Shown one piece after another: positions 10,058-22,539 of a stretch of 64,000 nucleotides of DNA; position 1 is the stretch's first letter; each line of letters opens with the position of its first letter. Source of the DNA: Oenanthe sinensis. Lineage: Eukaryota > Streptophyta > Magnoliopsida > Apiales > Apiaceae. The position numbers and the translations under genes are program-made. Location: the NCBI GenBank assembly GCA_028671895.1, contig JAPMAC010000231.1, forward strand, positions 7,714,001-7,778,000, read 5' to 3'. Under the pieces are notes generated by a model, which had not been told where the DNA came from, searched no databases, and worked only from the letters and a program-made list of their open reading frames with translations.

Positions 10058-11663
10058 CTACTTGGTTGTCTCCTCCTCCTCCGAGGATTCCTCCCCGCTC
10101 GACGAAGATGAATCCTCTTCGGCTTAACTTGACTCTTCTTCTCCAGAAGAGCTTTACTCAGCCAATTTTTGAGGAGTTACCGCAAGGATGATCTTTTTAG
10201 GCACCACACGGTAAGGAGAGGGAGTAAGGGTTGACTCGCGAGTTCTATCTTATCTGACATCAGCGTTGTTGTCCCCTTCAATTTCTTCCTCTTGTGCCTC
10301 GATCAACCTATTCAAGGCCTCGGCAGACTGAGGACTTTTGAAGTCCACCTTCGGGTCAAACAAACTCGAATGCTTCTTTAACACTTCCTTCAGTGCCTTG
10401 TTCCACCCAATCGTATAGTTAGCGGGGTAGAGAAGGTCGTCGTACTCCTGCATCAGGTCCTGATACTCCTCCGAGCCATATACTTCTCAATAATGGCATT
10501 TTTGTCGGCCCAGAGTTCGATTACCTCGGCCTGAACTTGCTTCACGAGCTACTCCTTATCGGCCAACTTTTCCTTTAAGTGTTTAATTTTGGAATTCGTC
10601 ATAGTAAGATCCGTTTTATACTTCCCTGCCTGAGTCTTCCACGACTCGACATGGTGCAGAAAAGCCTGGAAATAACCATTAGCCTGAAAAGCCACCAAAC
10701 CAAGAATGAGTTGTTGGAAAGCCTACCAACCAGGGAAAAATTAAAGCATGTCTATGATAAGTGTGAAAAAGAGAAAGAAACGGGAAGGCTTTACCGAGGC
10801 TAATGCATATGCACTAAGAGCCTTAGTGCTCTCCTCGTCACGTCCCAACACTATTTCTTTGTAGTCATAAGGAGTAATAGAGTGAATGGACCAATCTCTT
10901 GTGTGGTCTGTGCATCCAACCACGGTGTTTGTCTTCCTGAATCCCCAGCCAGGTTTGTAAGCCGGGGATTTGGGCACTTTGACAATTTCACTGCCTTCAA
11001 CATTAGTTGGCCTAGTGTGGGGCTGCGAAAAAACCGGAGGCTCCTTCCCTTATCTAGGGTCATTCATCAGCCTAAGCCGTTTCATACAGCATGTCTCATC
11101 CACGGGTGGAATAGTCCACTCTCTAATTTGTGCAACAGCTGAAAAAGAGACATGAGAACATTAACAAAACAATCATGCACCCAAGGTGAAAAGAAAGCGA
11201 ATCTAAGTAAAGTAATATACCTTTACTAGAGGCCCTCGACAGTCCCACAGCCTTCAACCTACACTCATCCAAAAGAACCCAAGAAACTACCTTGGTTTCC
11301 ACCTGAGTGAGTGTGAGATAGGTTGTCTTTTGCTCTTCTGAGAGCATAATAGAGTCTACGCTCTCATCGGCTACTTTCCCGAAAGTGGACCAGAAGAGGG
11401 CTCCCTAGTCTGATGGAGTGTCTATTGGTTGTGCAGAGAGAGGTTGTACCAGGACTGCATCAGTGATTGCCAAAGGAGTAACATCAGAGTTTGAGGTCTC
11501 AACATTTGCAGCATTTGAATCAAAATTTATCTATTTTTCCTTGTTTTGGTCTGCAATCACATTGGTGGTGATTGGTTCTTGTGGGACCAGATCTTGTGTA
11601 GTAGCTGCTTCACCACTTTGAGGTGAAGGTTCTTGTGTGCTAGACTCTGCCAGTAGGTGGCCT
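10058..11663 (-). pseudogene. G1 antisense ORF, 3' portion with two introns
   Basis: On the minus strand a coding region runs through three exons joined by GT-AG introns that preserve frame. Intron 1 is 11139-11220 (82 bp, phase 1) and intron 2 is 10684-10794 (111 bp, phase 0). Exon contents include TPWLDAQ-free reading IREWTIPPVDE and LRLMNDP, then PAYKPGWGFRKTN, RDWSIHSITPYDYKE, then a coiled-coil Lys/Glu-rich exon, a QEYDDLLYPANYTIGWN block and a Glu/Ser-rich acidic tail ending at 10058-10060. I saw at least five in-frame stops, including ones in NDPR-stop-GKE and ADKE-stop-LVK, plus a frameshift in the last exon near 10455. The function is unknown; I know the general pattern only as an extra antisense ORF in Tat retrotransposons. 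Confidence 0.75.
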
Positions 11664-12368
11664 TGTTAGGAATATATTCATTTGATGATGTACAAAATAC
11701 TAGAACAAGATTTAGCATAGCTTATTTATAATAAGTCTTTCTAGTCTCTGAAATTTTATAATCAGAGTCTAGTTAGTCAACATTCTTTTACTTAGAAGAT
11801 TTTTTATTGAATGTGAAACCAGAGTCTAGATGAAGATCAGAGTCTGGGAGGTGATCAGAGTCTATAGACTATCGAAGTCTACAATCCATCAGAGTCTATA
11901 GACTGGTAGAGTCTGAAGATCTCAGAGTCTATGAAGTCAAAGCTGAATTTGGAAGATGATTACAGAAAAGGGAAGTCTTTGAAAATAAAGCCAAAAATAT
12001 TGCAGATATGCTATGGGAAGGAAGGAGATTTGCAGAAGGAAACTGTCAATTATTGATTAGGAATTATATTCCTATTGTAATTTGATTCTATGTAACCTAA
12101 TTGTATTGAGTGAAATAAGTCAAAGTTTTTTAGAGAATAGAGATAGAGAGAGTTGTTGTTAGAAACACAGAGAAGCTGCTAGGGTTTATGTACACCTTAG
12201 GAGAGTTTGTATTTTCACATCAATAATACAAACAGTTTTCATTCATATCTTTTTGTTTAATATTTATTCTGTATTCAAGTCTTTAATTCATACTGATTTG
12301 ACTTTAATCAGGCACAAAAAGCACACAAGTATTCAACCTCCCCTTCTACTTGTGCAACTAGGAAAATA
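11664..12368 (+). repeat. 5' LTR of element 2 (705 bp), TATA region deleted
   Basis: Starts TGTTAGGAATATATTC and ends GGAAAATA (terminal CA changed to TA). Compared with the 3' LTR it lacks about 36-40 bp near 12085; the missing part holds the TATA box of the 3' LTR. Seven AGAGTCT copies start at 11764, 11821, 11839, 11857, 11891, 11908 and 11924. Two of them sit in the perfect 12-bp palindrome AGTCTATAGACT (11859-11870, 11893-11904). Confidence 0.93.
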
Positions 12369-12370
12369 AT

Positions 12371-12382
12371 TGGTATCAGAGC
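12371..12382 (+). other. Primer binding site of element 2
   Basis: TGGTATCAGAGC two bases after the 5' LTR, complementary to initiator Met-tRNA. Confidence 0.93.
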
Positions 12383-12405
12383 CTAACGTTTAAAATCGAT
12401 CAAAG

Positions 12406-12725
12406 ATGTCTGGAAACAAAGATCGCAATTCTAATATTCATATGCTTAAGAGAAACGAGTACACCCATTGGAAGGTTAAGATGCTGCATCATCTGGAACC
12501 TACAGACCCTAACTATCTTTAAAGGATTCATGAAGGACCCTATGTGCCCTTAAAGCTTATGCCTCAAATCATTGAAGAAGGTAAAGTAACTGAAGAAAAC
12601 TTCATTGAAAAGCCAAAGGCTGAATGGACAAAAGACGACAAGGAGAATCTCCTTAAAGAAGCAATGATAAAAAACATTCTCTTTAACAGTTTAGATTCTG
12701 TTCTGACAAACTATGTTATATCATG
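12406..12725 (+). pseudogene. gag: Gag of element 2, N-terminal part, cut by element 2b
   Basis: ATG at 12406 begins MSGNKDRNSNIHMLKRNEY, then WKVKM and EGPYVP, the usual Gag N-terminus of Sirevirus relatives. An in-frame TAA lies near 12520. The frame reaches NYVISC at the insertion point of element 2b; the TCATG duplication (12721-12725) reappears at 20551-20555, where Gag resumes with KTAKEMWEKLE. Confidence 0.88.
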
Positions 12726-13720
12726 TGTTGGGTCCCGAAATATCGTAGAAGGGGGGTTGAAATACGATACTCACAATAATTTAAATTCTTTTCGGAATTT
12801 GCGGATAAATAAATTATTGCTTCAGAGTGGGTTTGGTCATTTATAGTGTTTAGGTGAGTTGCCTACTAATTTTTTGTGTGTCCGGATAAATCAATTAGGT
12901 TCAATAAAATTAACAAGTAAAATAAACGAGACAAGATTCTGGGAATATATCTTTCGTATATAAACCCTGAGATTACTACACCCAATTAAAAATATAACTG
13001 GTTTCTAAAGAACAGATTAGTTCTTTGCTTCTACAAAGAGATATAACTTAATCCCTATACAATATTTGACTATGTATTTGTATTAACGGAATCAAGCTAA
13101 CAGAGAGTGTTTTACAATAGCCCTATGTATTTACAACATAATGAACCGGCTAGAATATAAAACTCTGGTGAAGAAGGTATATGTATAGCTTTTTATTCTT
13201 CTTCTTCTCCGGCTTCAATTTCCTCTTCATATCTCTCTATATGGTTGTATATTTCAACTATTCAAAATGAGCACGTCATTTTGTTATTATTGTGTAGACT
13301 TTTCAAATCAATTAGAACTGATTTGTTTCTTTTCAATGCTAAGCCCTTTGTTGCGCTTGAAGAATGTGAATGGTGTGTAGGCACCACTAAAGGTGTTTAT
13401 TACGCCTCAACATGTTTGTTGTGCCAAGGAAGAGTTTTTGTTGCGCCTATACTCTTATGGCCTTGTATAGGCGCCACAAAAACACTTGGAATATTTGCTA
13501 GATGTGTTTCCTTGAGCCTGTACTCTCAAAGCCCTGTATAGGCACCACCAAGCACTTGGAGAGATTTCCTTGTGCCAATGTGACTTGTTTGTTGCGCCAT
13601 TACACCTATGAGCCTTGTAGAGGTGCCACCAAGCTATACTAAGCACCAAGTCAACTATTTTGTTACACATACACTTTACATCCCATGTGTAGGCGCCTCA
13701 AGGCACATGGAACTTCAGTA
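12726..13720 (-). repeat. 3' LTR of element 2b, truncated
   Basis: Matches the right LTR from TGTTGGGTCCCGAAATATC up to GGCACATGGAACTT near 13716, then switches abruptly to RT sequence. Missing is the part corresponding to 19727-20550 of the full copy, the U3 start. It holds the TTTGTTGCGC array, including a perfect 10-bp-arm inverted repeat GCGCCTATAC/GTATAGGCGC (13443-13452, 13465-13474). Confidence 0.88.
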
Positions 13721-13726
13721 ATGAGC

Positions 13727-16700
13727 TGATCATACCTCTATAGCTTGTCACTTCAGTTCATATACCTTATTTGCCTTGAACAAGCTTAGTAGTTTGTTGG
13801 CAAGAAGTCTTGGCAGGTGTACAATCTTCTAAATTACACATCTTCAAAAGATCATTGACTTACTTTAATTGCCATCATTCTTTCGAATTACTTATAATCC
13901 AAAAAGAATTGTAACTCTTCCAACATGTTCATCTTGTACCTACTCTGCATTAACTTAAAAAAATATCTCTTGCACAAGTTTTGTTAGCAGACCCACATAT
14001 AATACAATCATGGTATTCTAGCACTAATATTGAATTGTGTGTGCTTTGTATTGTAAAGAGATATATATGTATATAACGACCCTACCAAAATCATTTTCAA
14101 GTAATAAACTAGTTAGAGTATCATACCATGTCCTTGATGATTTGCTTGAATCCCTAACTCCATTCATGAAAGAGCTTGTGAAGAAAATGATATACAAATT
14201 CCAATGGATATGCAACTTCAAAGTCCAGGAGTTGTTGTACATCAATATCAATTTCTAACTCACCTTTCAGGAGTGCACTTTTTCACCTTGATCTGATAGA
14301 TATTCACACTTGAATGCTCAACAGGTGCTAGGGATATCCTATTGTTAGGTCATCAACTTGGTCATCTCTAATAGGATCAAGTCTCGTCACTAATGCTTAC
14401 CGTTTGATCTTGAAAGTCCCGCCATCATCATCGATACCTTCTGCTTGATAGTAACCTGTAGCAACCAGTTTGGGTTTGTCCCTCATAACAATGCCAATTA
14501 TCATCCATTTTATGTAAACCCTTACTGTACCAATTTTAGTTTCGTCATGTGGTCTGGGTTCCAACTTCAGTAAATTTTGCCTTCGAACTGATTGAGATCA
14601 TCTTGCAATGCAATCACCCAATCTGGATCAATCAGTGCATCTTCAGTATTCTTTGGGATTCCAGATGTTAGATCCCGGAAAATATATTCTCATTTTGATT
14701 AGCACTTCTAGCCTTTACTCAATAATCCGGTTTACTAAGAACCAGAGTCCAGGATTGACTTTTAATTCAAACCTTTTGTCTTGGCAGATATGTTCTTGAT
14801 GTATTCCTTTGATCTTCATTATGTTGAGTATGACTAGTAGATCCTTCTTTTATTTGATCCCCCTAAGTTACTGCTAGGATGTGTTGAAGATCCTTCACCT
14901 TTTTCAGTGTATTCTGTTAAAGTTCATGAGTTGTGTAGATTTACTACCATTTCCACTAATAGGATCTGAATCATCATCATTATCATTGATTCCTTCTGCA
15001 ACCTCAATTTCAATATCAATATCTGAATTTGACTCTGACGGGATGTCAAACTTCAAAGATTCAGAATAGTCTTTTATTTGAACGCTTAGGATCTTGGTGT
15101 AGTAAAATGATACATTCAGACTTTCAATCACCTTCTAGTTTTACATCATATATGCCTTGAAAGCTTTCGACTTCAACGAGTAGCTGAGGAAAATTGTTCC
15201 ATGAGTCTTAACTTTAAACTTACCAAGATACTCATCTAAATCTTCATTAATTATCAATTTCCAACAAACGCACAAAGGAGATTTAGTGTTTGCTTATGGT
15301 TGGCCATTAACTCATATGATGTCTTTTCACGATCTTGTTGATTAAAGCAGTATGCTGTGTTAATTATTTCAGCCTCAAAGTACCTTTATAAGTGCAGACT
15401 TCATATAGAACTTCATTCGCGAAATTCAGTTCCAATATCTGACTTCAAAGTTCTCACTGCTTTCTTTGCTTCCAATTTGATCTACCTGATGTGATCAATC
15501 ACCATCTGTGACGTATTATCTGTTGAATGTACGAACATCACCAGTTTGTAACTAGGGTTGTCATCAACCACCACTAAGTATATTTTTTCCATGACATAAC
15601 TTGCTTTAGTGTGATGTTTTCATTGACTTCCCTATATGACATACTTCAAAATGTCATTCTGGAAAGAATTCTATATGAAGCAGTCCTCTTACCAATTTAA
15701 TTTTATCAGAGAATCCATTGTCTTGTTCACCAAGTGTGAGAGCTTCCTATGTCATAACTAAATCTTTACTGATGAAGCTTTACTGAAAAGTTCACTACAC
15801 CTTTGCATACAAAAACCATGTCAGCTACGAACAAACTTCCTCACTCTCAGATGAGTGAGCATCCATCTTTCTTGCTCCAAATCAAACACTTTTCCTTTTC
15901 AATGCTTTTCTAGAAAACCCTTAACAAAAAATTTCCTAGTGTCCTGTAGATAGTGCTTAAGTCCGTTGACAAGAAAGATGCTTCCACTGATGACAATTCA
16001 AAAAAAATCATTATAGCCAAATCCCTTATACATCCTTTGCTGTCATCTCCAAAGGTTATCGTTGGGTAGGCTTTCTCAATCAACTGTGATGTCAGAGCTT
16101 TAATCTTAATTATATGCCTCGAACAATAAATGTCATGAAGTCACATAACTTTTATCTTTTGTTACATACTCTGCAATCACAAATGATTAAGCTTCTTGGT
16201 ACTCAACTTCAATTGAGTCCAGATGAGTTAGAGAGATATTACTTTCAACAGTGGTAACAACAGCTTCAATATGCATATTAGAAAATTCAGTACTATCTAC
16301 TTTAATCAATCTACACAAGTGTAACAGATGTAAAGCAGATTTACAGATATTCAATAATTTTCTAAAAGCACATAAATAGAAGAACTAACAAATTAATTAC
16401 TAATTCTGTCTAATCCATTTCTGTTGTCTTTCATTTTAACTATCTTTAATTACCTAAGTCAGTTTTAGATTAAGTCTCGAATCTGTAAATGTTACTGACT
16501 ACTTAGATAATTCTACCATCTTTTAATCTTTTTATCACTAACAAGCAATACATGAACTGATTTGACATTTAAGTGCAACTATGTGAGTGTGAGCAAGTCA
16601 TATGAAAATAAACACATAAACAATTTTAAGAATATGCAGAATATTTGAATAAAATATTATGAGCAATATCAAATTCTACATATACTTATCAAGTCATTTA

Positions 16701-18110
16701 TCACAATAAGAACAAATACAAAATATCTGATCTATGAACTGTTTGTCTATTTAGCAATTTTCACAACATTAACAGATGTATTAAATAACAGAAGATTTAA
16801 ATCAAGTTCCAACAAATGTTTAGGGATACACCTAACCGTCTAGAACACCTTATCTAATTCTAGATATTCATTTTACTACATGTAAAATCAAGTATGAAAT
16901 ATACTAATTAAAATCATGAATCCTAGCATGCAATCTTATTCTTAGCAATCAATTAAGCATTTAAGAACTAAGATGCTAACATGTTGACATGAATATAATA
17001 CATTTCAATACCTAGTAATCATACAGTTTTGAATTAGATAAACGTATACTAGTTAGAATGTGTACCTGTGAAGTGCTTAGTGATTCATCTCCAGTGTTGG
17101 TCATTGATGCCAGATATCCATTTGGTTCATCACTTTCACTGATAGAATCAGCCTTGCATTTAACTTCACCAACAAATGCTTTCCCTTGCTGCATCCTCAC
17201 TAATGCCTGAGATTTCTTCTTCGACCCAACATAGTATTTGTCATCTTTTACTTGTACAGGCTTCTTCAAACTGTGTAGCAAACCCTTGATCTTGTCTTTC
17301 AAATATAAATCATTCCTGTTTTGCAACCGCCTCTTGAACTGTTCTTGAAAATCTCCTTTATGGGACCTATAGGTAAGGACCTTAGATTAAAAAATTGGGA
17401 TTCCGTCTGAATCTGATGTCACTGAACTTCCTGTTTCCCTATAGGCTTGACTTGCAGTCCAGTTCTCAAGATATTCCAAAGTGTCAAATTCACATACAAC
17501 GCCTTGACCACTACCTCGAGCTACAACATCTTCAATTCAGCTTCATGGATCAATTCATTTCTGTTCAGAAATTCTCAACCTTGACTTCAATCAACTTTGG
17601 TTCCTGAGTCACAAATATAGTGGATATGCTAATAACCTTCTTCACCAAATATTATCTTCTACAGCTCTTGTTCTAGTTCATAGGCCTTCATCACACCAAT
17701 AGTTCCTCTAAAAATAATGTGGACAAATCCTTAGATTCCTGATGGCTGTAATCATGTGTTCTAGATGGTCTATAGTGTTAGCATGAACTTCATGTAATCT
17801 CTCTGTATAATAATCTTTAAGCCTTGTACTGAGATGCCAGGATGTCCAGTTCTTTTCTCCTTCACTACTTAAACCCCTAAGATTTTTCATCCAAAAATTC
17901 AACTAGAATCAGCCAAAAACTGTACCCAAATTAATATCTCATTATCTAGCATCCGAATAAACAGTGAGATCCTATGGAGTAGACCTCTGAGGAAATTAAT
18001 ACCACATCTTCTTCAACCTTTTCCAGAATTAACTTCATTGGATAATCTTCAGTCAATTTTAGTTATCTTCAATACCTAGAAAAATCTTCATCTGTGGCTT
18101 TTGTTACGAT
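13727..18110 (-). pseudogene. Gag-pol of element 2b, heavily decayed
   Basis: From right to left on the minus strand: Gag N-terminal region (~17700-17900, DHLEHMITAIRNLR), Gag middle (~17010-17330, KKSQALVRMQQGKAFVGE), Gag end near 16190-16210, protease and pre-integrase (~15800-16150), integrase (~15170-15780), an acidic linker with SESNSDIDIEIE (~14950-15080), and RT (~13727-14620, with SSRTWYDTLTSLLLEND near 14130-14200). The region homologous to YVDDIIFG near 14005-14025 no longer encodes the catalytic pair. No frame longer than ~100 residues survives. Domain edges are approximate. Confidence 0.7.
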
Positions 18111-18114
18111 AAAT

Positions 18115-18630
18115 TTAAATTTTAAACTTTATTAAATTTATAAAATAAACTAATTAAAATTTATAATATAAACTAATAAAAGTTTATAAAACAAATTTTA
18201 TAAAAGTTTATAAACAAAATTTAATATAAAATTTATAAAATAAACTAATTAAAATTTATAACATAAACTAATAAAAGTTTATAAAACAAATTTTATAAAA
18301 GTTCATAAAATAAATTTAATTTATAAAATTTATAAAATAAACTAATTAAAATTTATAACATAAACTAATAAAAGTTTATAAAACAAATTTTATAAAAATT
18401 TATAAAATAAATTTAATATATGAAATTTATAAAATAAAGTAATTAAAATTTATAACATAAACTAATAAAAGTTTATAAAACAAATTTTATAAAAGTTTAT
18501 AAAATGAATTTAATATATAAAATTTATAAAATAAACTAATTAAAATTTATAGCATAAACTAATAAAAGTTTATAAAATAAATTTTATAAAGTTTATAAAA
18601 TAAAGTTATTAAAAGTTTATAATTAAATTC
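18115..18630. repeat. AT-rich 95-97-bp tandem array in the leader of element 2b
   Basis: About five copies of a unit built from AAAATTTATAACATAAAC, TAATAAAAGTTTATAAAAC and TTTATAAAATAAACTAATT. The marker TAATTAAAAT recurs at 18151, 18246, 18343, 18440 and 18537, giving steps of 95, 97, 97 and 97 bp. It lies between the primer site and the gag remnant. Confidence 0.9.
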
Positions 18631-18720
18631 ATTTAACAAGGCCTCCTCATTCTTCCAAACAGCTTCGGCATGGTGAGTATCACTGAGTTGTGGATCTTGA
18701 TTTGTATATCAATCATTCAA

Positions 18721-18731
18721 CTTTGATACCA
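18721..18731 (-). other. Primer binding site of element 2b
   Basis: The minus strand reads TGGTATCAAAG, one base off the canonical initiator-tRNA site, two bases from the LTR edge at 18734. Confidence 0.85.
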
Positions 18732-18733
18732 AT

Positions 18734-20550
18734 TGTTGGATCCCGAAGTATCGTAGAAGAGATGTTGAATATGATACTCACAATAATTTAAATTCTTTTC
18801 AGAATTTGCGGATAAATAAATTATTGCTTCAGAGTGGGTTTGGCAATTTGTAGTGTTTAGGTGAGTTGCCTACAAATTTTCTGTGTGTCCGGATAAATCA
18901 ATTAGGTTAAAAAAAAATAGCAAGTAAAATAAACGAGACAAGATTCGGGGAATATATCTTTCGTATATAAACCCTGAGGTTGCTACACCCAGTTAAAAAT
19001 ATAACTGATTTCCAAAGAACAGATTAGTTCTTTGCTTCTACAAAGAGATATAACTTAATCCCTATACAGTATTTGACTATGTGTTTGTACTAACGGAATC
19101 AAGGTAACAGAGAGTGTTTTACAATAGCCCTATGTATTTGCAACAAAATGAACCGGCTAGAATATAAAACTCCGGTTAAGAAGGTATATGTATGACTTTT
19201 TATTTTTCTTCTTCTCCGGCTTCAATTTCCTCTCTGTATCTCTCTGTATGGTTGTATATTTCAACTATTCAAAATGAGCACGTCATTTTGTTTTTATTGT
19301 GTAGACTTTTTAAATCAATTAGAATTGATTTGTTTCTTTTCAATGCTAAGCCCTTTATTGCGCTTGAAGAGTGTGAATGGTGTGTAAGCGCCACTAAAGG
19401 TGTTTGTTACGCCTCAACATGTTTGTTGCGCCAGGGAAGAGTTTTTGTTGCGCCTATACTCTTATGGCCTTATATAGGTGCCACAAAAACACTTGGAATA
19501 TTTGCTAGATGTGTTTCCTTGCGCCTGTACTCTCAAAGCCCTGTATAGGCACCACCAAGCACTTGGAGAGATTTCCTTGTGCCAATGTGACTTGTTTGTT
19601 GCGCCATTACACCTATGAGCCTTGTAGAGGTGCCACCAAGCTTCACTAAGCACCAAGTCAACTATTTTGTTACACATACACTCTACATCCCCTGTGTAGG
19701 CGCCACAAGGCACATGGAACTTGGAGGATAATTTTCTTGCGCCAATATTATATTTTGTTGCGCCTTTCCATGGTTTCTAGTGTGCAAGAACAACTAAAGT
19801 GATATTACTTCCTTTGAACATATCCTATGAGATGCTTGAAGTAAATACCATCTTATTTTCTTTCTTCTGGCTTGATCAACTAATTTTCTTCTAATACATC
19901 AATGTAATTCTCTTCTTGTTATACTGACGCTTAGTGCACTGGTCTGGTTCATAAATGACTAACACTGAATTGAATTCCCTTGACTTCTGTTCTGTTTTAG
20001 ATGATTAACCTTGGATTGTTGCATTGCTTCAAACACTGACTGTTGATAAGCATTGTACTTTCACTAGAATCTTTTCTAGTACTTCAACAACGTCTTCATT
20101 TTTACCACAATCTTGAATACTTTATTCTCTGTTCTTCACTGACGCTTGAACATTTAAATGAACTTCTTTCAGTGAGTACAACTTTAAGACTGCAGCTGTC
20201 TTCATTAACCTTTGTTTTTACCCTTCTATATTCCTTTGCTTCGAACACTATCTATCTTCAATCAATGCCTTTACACTGAAATCTTATAGTGACACTTCTA
20301 TACTAAATCTTCAACATTTCTGAAACCTTGAAAGTCTTCAACCATTATTCTTCACTAAGGCATGAACATATTAATGTACTTCTCTCAATGACCTGTAGTA
20401 GACTTCAAACTTTTTCTAATGTCTTGATTCACTGTATTTGCATTGTCTTCATTTCTTCTTGATTTCTGTGTAGGCGTGGTATTTACTTGTCATGTTCTAG
20501 TGTTGAGTTATCATGATTACTATTCATACAGCTTCGTAATCTCACCAATA
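18734..20550 (-). repeat. 5' LTR of element 2b, full length (1,817 bp)
   Basis: The plus strand starts TGTTGGATCCCGAAGTATC and ends CTCACCAATA, where the terminal CA appears changed to TA; the 5-bp duplication TCATG follows. TTTGTTGCGC or its one-base variant TTTGTTACGC starts at 19403, 19422, 19444, 19595 and 19754, interspersed with GGCGCC and GGTGCC blocks. Small open frames inside are not supported as genes. Confidence 0.88.
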
Positions 20551-22513
20551 TCATGCAAAACTGCTAAGGAGATGTGGGAAAAACTTGAAGTGCACTGTCA
20601 AGGGACTAAATATGTCAAGAAGAATGCTAGGTCTTTGCTAATTCAGGAGTATGAGTATTTTGAAGCTATATTTGGAGAATCAATTAATAAGATGAATCAT
20701 AGGTTTACAAAACTCTTGAATGAGATGGCTATGCTTAATAAGGTTTATGATTCTGAAGATGCAGACACCAAGTTTCTGATAGCACTTCCTGAAGAGTGGA
20801 ATAACAAAACAACAACCATAAGGGAAGCTAGAGATTTGGATGACATAACTCTAAAATAATTGTATGGCAGACTCAAGACATATGATTTAGAGATGAAACA
20901 GAGGAAGAATAAGAAATCTGTAAAGACAAAATCTGTGGCATTCTAAATGGAGTCTGAGAAAGAACATTATGAACAACCCACAGAAGCAAGAATCACGGAT
21001 TCAAGGTAGCAGGGTAAAGCTGTTGAGGAGTCAGAATCTACTAACACAGACTCTGATTCTGATGAAGAGATTGATGGCTATGTTTGCTAAAAATTTCAAA
21101 AGAATTAAATTTAATAAGAGAATTGGCAAATTTAGCAAGAGTCCATCATTCAAGAAGGAAGATGAGAAGGTTGAGAAGAGCACGAGCACTATAAGCAAAT
21201 TTGACAAAGCAAAGGTCAAGTGTTTCAACTGTGAAATATTGGGGCACTTTGCTAGTGAATGCAGAAAGTTAAAAAGTCAAGGAAAAGGGAAAGCACTTCT
21301 ATCAACCAGAAAGGATTGGGCAGATTCAAGCTCAGAGGATGAAATTAATTATGAAAATTTAGCATTGATGGCATCCTCCTCAAGAAAATCACAATCTCCC
21401 AAAGAACCCTCATCTCCTAAAACTCATGTATCAATCTTCACTCCTGAATCCTTACTTCATTTAGACTCTGATGGTATATAAATTGTGCAAAGTGAGGTTA
21501 ATAAAATAATGATAAACTGTAGATCTCTCACTAGTGAAAGTGTAAGGTTAAGAGAAGAAAATTTAACCTTGACAAATAGGAATGATCATTTAGAGTCTGA
21601 GTTAAAGTTAATGGAACAATACAAAAAGGATTCTGAGAAATATAGTCACAACTACACTGAAATCTTGAAAGCCTATGACTATGTTAAGAAAGAACTAGAG
21701 GAAGAAAGATGTATGTTTAAAGTTTGGACAGACTCTGGTAGAAGAGTTCAAGAAATTCTTAATAACCAAAATATGTATCAAACTGCTGGTATAGGCTATG
21801 ACAGGAGTCAAGGCAAAAGACCTATTGTTGAGAATGATAACAACGGATAAGCTAGTCAAAATAATAAGACTAAGGACCAAAGTACCTTTATCCCTGTTAA
21901 GTTTGTAACTTCTGAATTAAAGAATAATTTGCCTAAAGAAACCACAAACTCATCTGTCAATGTTCCTTCTGTTGTTGATACAAAGACAGATGAAACATGA
22001 GTAAACAAGTCTAAGAAAAACATTAACATAGGGTACTTGTCTAAGTCTAAGTTAAAAGAAAGGCTAGAGAACTTATCAAAGTCTACCAATACTATGAGAA
22101 ATAGGAATGGTAAGGAAGGCATAAACAAGGCCAATAACAATCAAAAGGATTCTAATGCTCCTAGAAAGAAGTGTTACAGATGTGGGAACCACAACCATTT
22201 AGCTCTAGAATGTAAAGAAAAAATTGAGAAGAAATCAGAGTCTATTCCTTCACAGACTCTGAAAAGTCACTACATTCCACAGAAGCCTTGTTATCACTGT
22301 GGTAGCATATTTCATTCTATTTATATGTGTAGAGACTATCATGATTTATATTACAACTTTTATGAGCTAAAATCTTTAAATGATAAAAGTTGGTATGACA
22401 CTGTCAAGACTCCACCAGAGTCTAAAATAACAAAGGAGACAGATAAAACAAAAGTGAAGAATTATAAACTTGTTTCACCCAAAATTAGTGGAAAAGGATC
22501 CAAAACTGTTTAG
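20551..22513 (+). pseudogene. gag: Gag of element 2, C-terminal part
   Basis: Resumes with the UBN2-type region (EMWEKLEVHCQGTKYVKK to IREARDLDDITLK), then several stops and a frameshift near 20960-21060. Zinc knuckle CFNCEILGHFASEC lies near 21221-21262. A coiled-coil part follows (ESVRLREENLTLTNRN to YVKKELEEERC, ~21530-21710), and two more knuckles near the end: CYRCGNHNHLALEC (~22172-22213) and CYHCGSIFHSIYMC (~22288-22329). Gag ends at 22513. Three knuckles is one more than in element 1. Stops at ~20857, 20944, 21479, 21848 and 21998 show it is not translatable as a unit. Confidence 0.85.
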
Positions 22514-22539
22514 ATCCCCAAAACATATAACTAGTTGTT

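Larger units (their letters stand above)
12726..20550 (-). mobile_element. Element 2b: degenerate Sirevirus copy nested in gag of element 2
   Basis: Flanked by TCATG at 12721-12725 and 20551-20555. The plus strand shows a truncated LTR at left, decayed RT to gag on the minus strand, a primer site at 18721-18731 and a full LTR at right, so the element runs right to left. Its LTR shares long stretches with the LTR of element 3 in opposite orientation (for example GAACCAGACCAGTGCACTAA), so they are the same family. RNase H, ORF3, the polypurine tract and the outer part of the left LTR are missing. Confidence 0.9.

Noticed and set aside
13245..13541. Frame of 98 residues, with a counterpart at 19192-19548
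   Set aside because: Lies in the LTR of element 2b and covers the TTTGTTGCGC array; the conservation is that of the LTR, not of a protein.
20548..20555. 8-bp target duplication ATATCATG for element 2b
   Set aside because: Copia integration gives 5 bp; TCATG with a terminal CA-to-TA change fits the LTR alignment, and the other three bases match by chance.
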